From: Burkholderia sp. Ac-20365
Lineage (GTDB): Bacteria; Pseudomonadota; Gammaproteobacteria; Burkholderiales; Burkholderiaceae
Assembly (NCBI RefSeq): GCF_017104715.1
Contig: NZ_JAAGPI010000008.1
Span: 124,001-188,000 of the forward strand
Direction: 5' to 3'
Length of the DNA: 64,000 nucleotides
The notes beneath the pieces were generated by a model, which was not told where the DNA came from, did not search any database, and worked only from the letters and a program-made list of their open reading frames with translations. The number at the start of each line of letters is the position of its first letter. Positions within the stretch are counted from its first letter, which is position 1. A program made the translations under genes and the position numbers. Positions 8,574 through 16,757 of this stretch are shown piece after piece.

Positions 8574-8676
8574 AACAACACCAGCAAACCAAACCAACCT
8601 CCCCCAACTGCGTTGCAAAAATCTGTAACCAACCCACCTGCCCCTTAACCCGCATAAATCCCCTGATTCATTCAGA

Positions 8677-9711
8677 ATGAATTTCCATCAACAGGGGCAG
8701 TCATTGAAGAAATTGAAAAGCAAACCGCGCCACCGCTTGAAACGGTTGCTACTGGCGGGCGCGGCCTGTTTCGCACTACTGTCGCGCAGCGCGTCGGCGC
8801 AGGAAATCGCGCTGTACGGCGGCTTGCTGAAGGGTGCGGACACCAACACCTACGCGTGGGCGATCGACTATACGGAAGGCTTTGGAAGATACCTCGCGGG
8901 CAGTATTACCTGGTTGAACGAAGGCCACATGCCCGACCATCATCGCGATGGTCAGGCCGTGCAAATCTGGGGCCGTCTGCCCCTCGCGCAGAACCGCTTC
9001 GTGTTCTCGCTGGGCGTCGGGCCGTATCGCTACTTCGATACGGAAGCCGCCTCGCAAGGTCAGGGCTATTCGAATACCCACGGCTGGGGCGGCCTGTTCA
9101 GTGCGCGCGCAACCTGGTACACGTCGCGGCGCTGGACCACGAGCCTGCAACTGAACCGCGTGCAGGTGTCGCACGGTCCGTCGACGACAGCCGTGCTGCT
9201 CGGCGTCGGCTATCAGCTCGACGCGCCCGACGAACCGGGCCCGCGCGCGTGGGCGCTGCCGCGCACACACGACGTGACGAACAACGAAGTGACGGTGCTG
9301 GTTGGCAAGACCATCCTGAACAGCCTTGAATCGCAGTCGTCGGTGGGCGAGGCGATCGAATACCGGCGCGGGCTGACGCACTTCGTCGACGGCACGATCG
9401 GCTATCTGCATGAAGGCGGCGGCCTGAAAGCGCGCCGCGACGGTCTGACCGCGCAGCTCTGGCTCACGCGCGCATTTTTCGACGATCAACTGACGCTCGG
9501 CTTCGGCGCGGGCGCCTATGCCGCGATCCATCACGGCGAAGATCCCGATGATCGCCCAACGGGCGACGGCATCCTCTCGGGCATCGTGTCGGTGTCGGCG
9601 TCGTATCGCTTCACGCAGCACTGGGCCGCGCGCGTGACATGGAACCGCGTCGTCACGCGCTATAGCCGCGATACGGATGTGCTGATGGGCGGTATCGGTT
9701 ACCGGTTCTGA
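8677..9711 (+). CDS. Outer-membrane beta-barrel protein with two tandem homologous halves
   Basis: The 344-residue precursor has a Lys/Arg-rich N-region, a hydrophobic segment and a cleavage site after SRSASA. The mature protein consists of two related halves, about residues 43-185 and 208-344. Each has alternating amphipathic strands, a central GVGPYRYFD / GAGAYAAIHH motif and an ending VLLGVGYQL / MGGIGYRF. The terminal phenylalanine is typical of BAM-assembled barrels. The fold recalls small lipid A-modifying or porin-like barrels, but no catalytic His-Ser pair is clear. Function unknown. It stands alone; the leftward valine operon ends 13 bases after its stop. Confidence 0.75.
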   Translation: MNFHQQGQSLKKLKSKPRHRLKRLLLAGAACFALLSRSASAQEIALYGGLLKGADTNTYAWAIDYTEGFGRYLAGSITWLNEGHMPDHHRDGQAVQIWGRLPLAQNRFVFSLGVGPYRYFDTEAASQGQGYSNTHGWGGLFSARATWYTSRRWTTSLQLNRVQVSHGPSTTAVLLGVGYQLDAPDEPGPRAWALPRTHDVTNNEVTVLVGKTILNSLESQSSVGEAIEYRRGLTHFVDGTIGYLHEGGGLKARRDGLTAQLWLTRAFFDDQLTLGFGAGAYAAIHHGEDPDDRPTGDGILSGIVSVSASYRFTQHWAARVTWNRVVTRYSRDTDVLMGGIGYRF

Positions 9712-9724
9712 TTCTCCGCAGCCT

Positions 9725-10879
9725 TCATACGAGCGCCTGCTCCACGCCGAGATCGGCGAGCGGATGCGCCTGCGACCGCCACGGCGACGACAGGAAATGC
9801 CGCACGCGCTCGGGCCGGACTTCGGCGAGCGTCGCGGGCGCCCAGCGCGGCTTGCGGTCCTTGTCGACGAGATGCGCGCGCACGCCTTCGCTGAAATCGC
9901 CCTCTTCGATTGCGCGCGTGACGATACCCAGTTCCATCCGGAAACATTCGGCAAGCGTCATCTGACGGCCGCGCAACAGCGCGTCGCGCGTCACGTACAA
10001 CATGGTCGGCGAATGTGAGGTCAGCGCGTCATACGTGGCTTGCAGCCATTGGCGCACCTCACGTGGATGCTCGCGCTCCAGATCCTGGCGCAGCGTCGCG
10101 ACGATCCGCTCGATGCCCGAACGCCGATCGAAGTGACGCAGAATCAGTTGCGTGAACGCGCCGAGCCCCGCATGCGGCACGATGTTGCACGGCGGCTCGA
10201 ACACGGTGCGCAACGCGCGCAGCAGATCGTCGGCGGCGACGTCGGCGGTCGCGATGCGCAGCAAGCGCTCTTCGAACGTATCGAGCCATTCGGACGGCAC
10301 GCACAGATCGGCCAGCTGGAAACGTAGCGCTTCCGCGCCCGTCAGCGTCACGCCCGTCAGTCCGACATACAGTTCGATCTCGGCGGGCATCACGCTCAGA
10401 AAGCGCGTCGCGCCGACATCGGGCAGAAAACCGATGCGCGTTTCCGGCATCGCGATCTTCGTGCGCTCGGTGACGATGCGCAACCGCGCCGCCTGGCCGA
10501 GCCCCATGCCGCCGCCCATCGTGATGCCGTCGAGCAGCGCGACGACGGGCTTCGGAAACGTGTGCAACGCGTAATCGAGCCGGTATTCGTCGATGAAAAA
10601 CTGCTGCCAGCCTTTTTCGTTGCGCTGACGCATGCCATACAGCGCGCGCACGTCGCCGCCCGCGCAAAAGCCTTTCGCGCCCGCGCCGCGCAGCACGATG
10701 GCGGCGATCTCGCTGTCGGTGCGGCAGCGTTCGATCAACACGGCCAGTTCGCGCACCATCTCGTGCGACAGCGCGTTCAGCGCAGCGGGCCGGTTCAGCG
10801 TGACGATCGCGACGCGATTGACGACGCGAAACAGCACATCCGGCTCACGCACGCTTTCTTCGTTGAGAACAGCGCTCAT
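9725..10879 (-). CDS. 3-hydroxyisobutyryl-CoA hydrolase
   Basis: A 384-residue member of the crotonase (ECH_2) family. It releases CoA from 3-hydroxyisobutyryl-CoA in valine catabolism. The oxyanion-hole and CoA-binding motifs GAGAKGFCAGGDVRALYG and DGITMGGGMGLG, followed by PETRIGFLPDVGA, are diagnostic of this hydrolase rather than of simple enoyl-CoA hydratases, as is the extra C-terminal helical region. The start at 10879 (MSAVLNEE) overlaps the stop of the upstream hydratase by four bases, so the genes are translationally coupled. It is last in the operon. Confidence 0.9.
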   Translation of the reverse strand: MSAVLNEESVREPDVLFRVVNRVAIVTLNRPAALNALSHEMVRELAVLIERCRTDSEIAAIVLRGAGAKGFCAGGDVRALYGMRQRNEKGWQQFFIDEYRLDYALHTFPKPVVALLDGITMGGGMGLGQAARLRIVTERTKIAMPETRIGFLPDVGATRFLSVMPAEIELYVGLTGVTLTGAEALRFQLADLCVPSEWLDTFEERLLRIATADVAADDLLRALRTVFEPPCNIVPHAGLGAFTQLILRHFDRRSGIERIVATLRQDLEREHPREVRQWLQATYDALTSHSPTMLYVTRDALLRGRQMTLAECFRMELGIVTRAIEEGDFSEGVRAHLVDKDRKPRWAPATLAEVRPERVRHFLSSPWRSQAHPLADLGVEQALV

Positions 10880-11673
10880 CGCTGCGACTCCTTCGCCTGC
10901 GCGCCCTGCCATTTCGGTGCACGTTTTTCGAGGAACGCGTTGACGCCCTCGCGCTGATCCGCGCCATCGAACAGATCGACGAAACGCTCGCGCTCCACGG
11001 CGAGCGCGGCCGAACGCGGCACGCCGTTGCGCGTCTGCTGGATCAATTCCTTGCTGAACGTGACGGCTTGCGGGCTCAAACCCGCGACACGCGCGGCCAT
11101 CTGCAATGCGAACTCGCGCGCCGCGCCCTTCTCGACTACTTCTTCGACGAGGCCGATGCGCAGTGCCGTCGCCGCATCGACGCGCTCGCCGGTCAGCACG
11201 ATGCGTTTCGCCCAGCCTTCGCCGACCAGCCACGGCAGCGTCTGCGTGCCGCAGCCACATGGCAGCAGACCGACCGCCGTTTCCGGCAAGGCCATCACCG
11301 CGTGCTGCTCGGCGACGCGGATATCGCACGCCAGCGCGCATTCGAGCCCGCCGCCCATTGCATAGCCGTTGATCGCCGCGATCACGACGGGCCGCGCATT
11401 TTGCAGCGTCTCGAAAGCGGCGCCGAAGCGCGCGGCAGCGATGCGTGCGACTTCCTTGTTGCCGTCGGCGAAAGTATTGAGATCGGCGCCCGCGCTGAAG
11501 AACTTCGGGCCGTCGCCCGTGATGACGATAGCGCGCACTTGCGGTTCGCCGTTCAGCCGTTCGATAGTGTGTTGCAACTGCAGCAGGCCATCGGGCGTGA
11601 ATGCGTTTGCGGGCGGGCGCTTGAGGGTCAGCAACGCGACGCTGCCGTCGTGCATGTAGTCGAGTTCGATCAT
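10876..11673 (-). CDS. Enoyl-CoA hydratase (methacrylyl-CoA step of valine degradation)
   Basis: A 265-residue crotonase-fold enzyme with the CoA-binding block FSAGADLNTF (about residues 60-69) and the oxyanion-hole GYAMGGGLECALACD (about 102-116). The position corresponding to the catalytic Glu of hydratases falls in MALPETAVGLLP. In this operon it most likely hydrates methacrylyl-CoA to 3-hydroxyisobutyryl-CoA, the substrate of the next gene. Its start overlaps the stop of the dehydrogenase gene by four bases, and its stop overlaps the hydrolase start. Confidence 0.88.
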   Translation of the reverse strand: MIELDYMHDGSVALLTLKRPPANAFTPDGLLQLQHTIERLNGEPQVRAIVITGDGPKFFSAGADLNTFADGNKEVARIAAARFGAAFETLQNARPVVIAAINGYAMGGGLECALACDIRVAEQHAVMALPETAVGLLPCGCGTQTLPWLVGEGWAKRIVLTGERVDAATALRIGLVEEVVEKGAAREFALQMAARVAGLSPQAVTFSKELIQQTRNGVPRSAALAVERERFVDLFDGADQREGVNAFLEKRAPKWQGAQAKESQR

Positions 11674-12566
11674 GATGCGTCTGGGTCCTTGCGATACAGC
11701 TTGATGACGGCTGAGAAGTCGAGCTTGCCGGCGCCTTTTGTGCTCATCGTCTGATAGAGCTGCTGGGCGAGCGCGCCGAGATAGACGGGTTGTTGCGCCT
11801 GTTTCGCGGCGTCGGTGGCGAGGCCGAGGTCTTTGAGCATCAGGTCGGTGCCGAAGCCGCCGGTGTAGCCGCGCGTCGACGGCGCGGTTTCGATCACACC
11901 GGGGAACGGGTTGTAGGTGTCCGAGCTCCAGCAACGGCCCGTCGATGTATTGATGATGCCGCCGAGCACTTTCGGGTCGATGCCGAGTTTTTCGCCGAGC
12001 GCCATGGCTTCGGAGACGCCGGCCATCGTGATGCCTAGCACGAGGTTATTGCAGATTTTTGCGACCTGGCCGGTCGAGGTGTCGCCGCAATGGACGATGT
12101 TTTTGCCCATTGCTTGCAGGATGGGTTTGACCTGTTCATAGGTCTGTGTCGTGCCGCCGACCATGAACGTGAGTGTGCCGGCTGTGGCGCCGCCTGTGCC
12201 GCCGGATACCGGTGCATCTACGAATGTGTTGCCGGTTTTGTTTGCCAGTTCGGCGAAGGTTTTTACGCTGGCGGGGTCGATGGTGCTCGAGTCGATAATC
12301 GGTACATTCTTCGCGATGCCCGCGAGGATGCCTTCTTCTCCTGTGAGTACCGCTTTTACGTGCGCTGCCGCTGGGAGCATTGTGACGACGCATTCTGCGT
12401 CGGTTGATGCTTCCTTTGGTGTTTTTGATGCTCGCGCGCCGGCTGTTTTTAGTGCTTCTACTGCTTCCGCGTTCAGGTCGAAGACGTTTAGTTGGTGCCC
12501 CGCCTTCAGCAGGTTTAGCGCCATCGGCGCGCCCATGTTGCCCAGTCCTATGAAGCCGATTTTCAT
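11670..12566 (-). CDS. mmsB: 3-hydroxyisobutyrate dehydrogenase
   Basis: A 298-residue NAD-dependent dehydrogenase of the beta-hydroxyacid family. The N-terminal Rossmann motif is GFIGLGNMGAPMALNLLKAG. The substrate-binding signature DAPVSGGTGGATAGTL follows at about 122, and the catalytic Lys lies in GQVAKICNN. It oxidises 3-hydroxyisobutyrate to methylmalonate semialdehyde. AGGAG sits eight bases before the ATG. The first ~150 codons use A-ending codons far more than the operon neighbours, which is equivalent to C-to-T change on the plus strand and coincides with a modular repeat just upstream. Confidence 0.93.
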   Translation of the reverse strand: MKIGFIGLGNMGAPMALNLLKAGHQLNVFDLNAEAVEALKTAGARASKTPKEASTDAECVVTMLPAAAHVKAVLTGEEGILAGIAKNVPIIDSSTIDPASVKTFAELANKTGNTFVDAPVSGGTGGATAGTLTFMVGGTTQTYEQVKPILQAMGKNIVHCGDTSTGQVAKICNNLVLGITMAGVSEAMALGEKLGIDPKVLGGIINTSTGRCWSSDTYNPFPGVIETAPSTRGYTGGFGTDLMLKDLGLATDAAKQAQQPVYLGALAQQLYQTMSTKGAGKLDFSAVIKLYRKDPDAS

Positions 12567-12603
12567 TTGATACGTCTCCTGTGGTTTGCTGTGCTTTTGG
12601 TTT

Positions 12604-13351
12604 GTCTTGCGACGGCTTTGGTGGTTTGCTTTTGTTTTCGCTTTTGTTTTCGCTTTCGCTTTCGCTGGCATCCGCGATGAGCCTTCGTACTTCACACGTC
12701 GCCCCTGTGCGGGGCGGCACTTACTTTCTTTGCCGCCGCAAAGAAAGTAAGCAAAGAAAGCGGGCTAACACCGCCCGTTCTTGACCTCCGCCTGAGGGCC
12801 CCCAACAGTTCCTCCACTTCACACGGCAACCTCTCAGTCCCCGCCCGTTGCCAACGCTCCGAATAAACGCCTCACCCGCTTCGCACGCCCGCGTCCCCAC
12901 ACGCGCGATCAATTTGCCCACGTTCTATAGCGGCAAACTGTGTGTAGGCTATCGCGGCTTATGCGCTCCACTCCGGACTGAAAAGCACGAGCGGTGCCGT
13001 AAGAGCGCTGAGGGGTGAAGCACTACGACCTACACACAGTTTGCCACCTGGGCGGCCGTAACCATTTGCTGCCGTTTGCTGCGTTACGGGTGATTGAAGT
13101 GGGTGACGCATTCATTCAAAGCGCTAGTAACTAGCATCAACAAGAGCGTTGTCGCGTGAAGGATAAGAACCGTTGGGGGCCCTCAGGCAAGAATTAGCAC
13201 TGGCGGTGTTAGCGGCTTTCTTTTGCCTACTTTTCTTTGCCGCGGCAAAGAAAAGTAGGTGCCGCCCCGCACAGGGGCGACGCATGAACAAGGCAAAACA
13301 CATCGCGGATGCCAGCAAAAGCCAAAAGCAAACCACCCAGCGTCGCAAGAC
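12604..13351. repeat. Modular inverted-repeat element, copy 1 (alpha end left, beta end right, core inverted)
   Basis: About 748 bp. Outer termini are GTCTTGCGACG and GCGTCGCAAGAC. Next inward are GCTGGCATCCGCG and its complement, then the CGCCCCTGTGCGGGGCGGCA arm. The left end hairpin is type alpha (CTTACTTTCTTTGC palindrome), the right type beta (CTACTTTTCTTTGC palindrome). CTGAGGGCCCCCAAC and its complement flank the core, which is bounded by AAACTGTGTGTAGG and CCTACACACAGTTT. Compared with copies 2, 4 and 5, the core and inner arms are inverted relative to the end hairpins. It lies inside the valine operon between mmsA and mmsB and contains no credible gene. Confidence 0.9.
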
Positions 13352-13381
13352 AAAACCAAACCAAAAACCAAACCCAGACCC

Positions 13382-14911
13382 TTACTTAAGACTAATAGTG
13401 GTATTCACCCCATCCCCCACAGTGGCATCATCAAACCACCGCGCGGTAACAGTCTTGGTCTGCGTATAGAACTGCACAACCTGTTTGCCGTATGGCCCCA
13501 GATCCCCAAGCTTCGATCCACGGGAACCGGTAAAACTAAAAAACGGCACCGGCACGGGAATCGGAATATTGATCCCAACCTGTCCAACATCGATCTCACT
13601 CTGAAACTTCCGCGCGGCAGCGCCGCTCTGCGTGAAGAGCCCCACCCCATTGCCCATCGGGTTGCTGTTCACCAACGCGATTGCATCGTCCAAAGTGGGA
13701 ACCGTCATCACACACAGCACCGGCCCGAAGATCTCAGTCCGGTACACATCCATCTCAACATTGACATCACTAAAAATCGTCGGCCCAATGAAATTGCCGG
13801 CCTCGTAGCCCGGCACACTAACACCACGTCCATCCAGCGCGAGCGTTGCGCCCTCTTTAACGCCAGCCTCGATCAATCCAAGAACCCGCTCTTTCGCAGC
13901 TCGCGAAACCACCGGCCCGATATCCGTCTTCGGCTCATGACCGGCATTCACCTTCAACGTCTTCGCCTTCTCCACAAGCTCCGGCAACCAGTCCTTCGAC
14001 GCCCCCACCAGCACGACGACAGATGTCGCCATACACCGCTGCCCTGCAGCACCAAAACCGGCGCCAACCAGCGCATTCAAGGTCTGTTCGCGGTTCGCAT
14101 CGGGCAACACGACCGCATGATTCTTCGCGCCCATCATCGATTGCACACGCTTGCCGTGCTGGCTGCCCAGGTTGTACACATGCGTGCCCACCGCCGTCGA
14201 TCCGACAAACGAAATCGCCTTTACCAGCTCATGCGTGCACAACGCATCCACCACATCCTTGCCTCCATGCACGACATTCAACACGCCCTTCGGCACGCCC
14301 GCTTCGATCGCCAGTTCGACCAGTTGCATCGTCGATAGCGGATCCTGTTCCGAAGGCTTCAGCACGAACGTGTTGCCGCAGACGATCGCCATCGGGAACA
14401 TCCATAGCGGAATCATCGCGGGGAAGTTGAACGGCGTAATGCCGGCGCACACACCGACCGGCTGGCGCAACGTGTACGTATCGACGCTGCCCGCCACGTT
14501 CTCCGCGAATTCGCCCTGCTGCAACGTACCGATCGAACACGCATGCTCGACCACTTCGAGACCGCGGAAAATGTCGCCCTCGGCATCGGGCAAGGTCTTG
14601 CCCTGCTCGGCCGTCAGCGTCTTCGCAATGCGCGGCATGTGCTCGCGGATCAACGCCTGATACTTCAGCATGATGCGCATGCGCGCACCGATCGGCGTGT
14701 TCTTCCAGGTCGCGAACGCCGCGTACGCCGAACGGATCGCTGCGTCCACTTCCGCCTTCGTCGCGAACGGCACGCGTGCGAGTACCTCTTGCGTCGCGGG
14801 ATTCACGATGTCGCGCCATTCGGTCGCGTTCGACTCGACGAACTCGCCATTGATCAACAGCTTGACGGTGTCGACCTTGCGGCCGGCCAGAGTCGAAGGA
14901 TTTGCGCTCAT
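13382..14911 (-). CDS. mmsA: Methylmalonate-semialdehyde dehydrogenase (CoA-acylating)
   Basis: A 509-residue aldehyde dehydrogenase of the MMSDH subfamily. It converts methylmalonate semialdehyde to propionyl-CoA. Markers include the GITPFNFPAMIPLWMFPMA block (about 157-175), KPSEQDPLSTM, FVGSTAVG, and the catalytic Cys293 in AAGQRCMATS, where MMSDHs carry a characteristic RCM. Full length for the family. A GGAGAC ribosome site precedes the ATG at 14911. It is followed by modular repeat copy 1, which separates it from mmsB in the same direction, so the element either is read through or splits the operon. The last ~40 codons are T-rich at wobble positions. Confidence 0.94.
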   Translation of the reverse strand: MSANPSTLAGRKVDTVKLLINGEFVESNATEWRDIVNPATQEVLARVPFATKAEVDAAIRSAYAAFATWKNTPIGARMRIMLKYQALIREHMPRIAKTLTAEQGKTLPDAEGDIFRGLEVVEHACSIGTLQQGEFAENVAGSVDTYTLRQPVGVCAGITPFNFPAMIPLWMFPMAIVCGNTFVLKPSEQDPLSTMQLVELAIEAGVPKGVLNVVHGGKDVVDALCTHELVKAISFVGSTAVGTHVYNLGSQHGKRVQSMMGAKNHAVVLPDANREQTLNALVGAGFGAAGQRCMATSVVVLVGASKDWLPELVEKAKTLKVNAGHEPKTDIGPVVSRAAKERVLGLIEAGVKEGATLALDGRGVSVPGYEAGNFIGPTIFSDVNVEMDVYRTEIFGPVLCVMTVPTLDDAIALVNSNPMGNGVGLFTQSGAAARKFQSEIDVGQVGINIPIPVPVPFFSFTGSRGSKLGDLGPYGKQVVQFYTQTKTVTARWFDDATVGDGVNTTISLK

Positions 14912-14976
14912 GCTGGATGTCTCCTGAAGTAGGTATCGGTGGCTTGACTGATGCTTACGTGCCGATCAGTTGCCGC

Positions 14977-16692
14977 TCAGTTGCCATTTCCGTTGCGAAG
15001 CTCGGGGAAGTCCTCTTCCCAATACTCGTCCGGCATCCGTGCCGGCTCGGCGGTGCGTTCCAGTTCGCGCCGTCGCAGTTCGACGCGGCGGATCTTGCCG
15101 GAGATCGTCTTCGGCAGATCGCTGAATTGCAGGCGGCGAATACGTTTGTACGGCGCGAGTTTTTCACGCGAAAAGCGGAATACGTCGCGCGCCAGTTCGG
15201 GGCCGGCTTCGAAGCCGTGTCGCACGGTCACGAACGCTTTCGGCACGGACAGCCGCAGCGGATCGTTGCTCGGCACGACGGCCGCTTCCGCAATCGCTTC
15301 GTGCTCGATCAGCACGCTTTCCAGCTCGAAGGGACTCAGCCGGTAATCGGAGGACTTGAACACGTCGTCCGAGCGGCCCACGTACACGAGATAACCGTCG
15401 TCGCGTCGCATCGCGACATCCGACGTGTGGTAGTAGCCGTTGCGCATCGCCTGTTCGGTCGCCTTCGCGTTGTTCGCGTAGCCCGTCATCAACCCGAGCG
15501 GACGATGCGCGAGCGGCAATGCAATTTCGCCTTCCGTCACGGGATGATCGTCGGCATCGACGAGTTCGACCCGATAGCCCGGCAACGGCCTGCCCATCGA
15601 GCCCGGCACGACCGGCTGTCCCGGTGAATTACCGATCTGGCAGGTGGTCTCCGTCTGCCCGTAGCCGTCGCGGATCGTGATGTTCCATGCATGCCGCACG
15701 CGCTCGATGATTTCCGGGTTCAACGGCTCGCCCGCACCGACGATCTCGCGCAGCTTCACCGCATACGACGCGAGCGGCTCCTGCACGAGCATGCGCCACA
15801 CGGTAGGCGGCGCGCACAGCGTCGTGACATTGAAGCGCACCAGCACGTCGAGCGTTTCCTTGGGCACGAAGCGCGCGAAGTTGTAGACGAACACGCACGC
15901 CTGCGCATTCCACGGCGCGTAGAAGCAGCTCCATGCATGCTTCGCCCAGCCGGGTGAACTGATGTTCCAGTGAATGTCGCCGGGTTGCAGGCCGATCCAG
16001 TACATGGTCGACAGATGGCCGACGGGATAGCTCTGATGCGTATGTTCGACTAGCTTCGGTTTCGACGTCGTGCCCGACGTGAAATACAGCAGCATGGGAT
16101 CGGCAGCGCGCGTAATGCCTTCGGGCGTGAACGTCGCAGAGCATTCATACGCGGCGGCGATATCCGTCCAGCCTTCACGCGGCGCGCCAACCGAGATGCG
16201 CCTGACCGGCGTATCCAACGTATTCAACGTGTCGAACTTGCCCGTCTCCGCGCTATCGACCACGACGAAATTCGCGCCGCCAATCTGCACGCGGTCGCGC
16301 ACATCATCCGGCGACAGTTGCGTCGTAGCGGGCAGCACGATCGCGCCGAGCTTCATCGAAGCGAGCATCACGTCCCACAACTCGACACGATTCGGCAGCA
16401 TCAGCAGCAGCCGGTCGCCACGCCCCACGCCCAGCCCGCGCAGAAAATTCGCCATACGCGACGAACGCTCCGACATCTGCGCGTACGACAGTTTCAGCCC
16501 TTCCTGCGCGGGATCATCGACGATCCATAGCGCCGGGTTGTCGTTGCCTCTCGCGACGACGTCGAAGTAATCGAGCGCCCAGTTGAATTCGCCGAGCGCC
16601 GGCCATCTGAATTCGCTGTACGCGCGCTCATAGTCCGTGCGATGGCGCAACAACAGGTCGCGCGCGTCGATAAAACTTTGGGCTGCTGTCAT
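14977..16692 (-). CDS. AMP-forming acyl-CoA synthetase
   Basis: A 571-residue adenylate-forming enzyme with the phosphate-binding loop YFTSGTTSKPK (about residue 208), the A5 motif DGYGQTET, the A8-type hinge YVGRSDDVFKSSDYRLSP and the catalytic lysine region LPKTISGKIRR near the C-terminus. It resembles medium-chain and short-branched acyl-CoA synthetases (ligand W in PGWAKHAW). In this operon it probably activates a branched short-chain acid such as isobutyrate for oxidation by the following dehydrogenase system. The substrate is inferred from context. It lies 65 bases downstream of both the previous and the next gene in the same direction. Confidence 0.88.
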   Translation of the reverse strand: MTAAQSFIDARDLLLRHRTDYERAYSEFRWPALGEFNWALDYFDVVARGNDNPALWIVDDPAQEGLKLSYAQMSERSSRMANFLRGLGVGRGDRLLLMLPNRVELWDVMLASMKLGAIVLPATTQLSPDDVRDRVQIGGANFVVVDSAETGKFDTLNTLDTPVRRISVGAPREGWTDIAAAYECSATFTPEGITRAADPMLLYFTSGTTSKPKLVEHTHQSYPVGHLSTMYWIGLQPGDIHWNISSPGWAKHAWSCFYAPWNAQACVFVYNFARFVPKETLDVLVRFNVTTLCAPPTVWRMLVQEPLASYAVKLREIVGAGEPLNPEIIERVRHAWNITIRDGYGQTETTCQIGNSPGQPVVPGSMGRPLPGYRVELVDADDHPVTEGEIALPLAHRPLGLMTGYANNAKATEQAMRNGYYHTSDVAMRRDDGYLVYVGRSDDVFKSSDYRLSPFELESVLIEHEAIAEAAVVPSNDPLRLSVPKAFVTVRHGFEAGPELARDVFRFSREKLAPYKRIRRLQFSDLPKTISGKIRRVELRRRELERTAEPARMPDEYWEEDFPELRNGNGN

Positions 16693-16757
16693 CGTTGTCT
16701 CCAGTCCCTCTGGCGAGTGAGGCGCGTCATGCGCTCTATTGGCCGATTATTCTGCGC

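Noticed and set aside
8300..8700. tRNA gene as prophage attachment site
   Set aside because: No cloverleaf or TTCGA-type T-loop could be found at the boundary; the flank matches the modular repeat instead.
12581..12784. Short ORFs inside the modular repeats, all containing variants of APVRGGTYF or RRKESKQRK
   Set aside because: They are translations of the conserved arm and end hairpin in whichever frame is open, occur in every copy, change frame between copies and lack ribosome sites.
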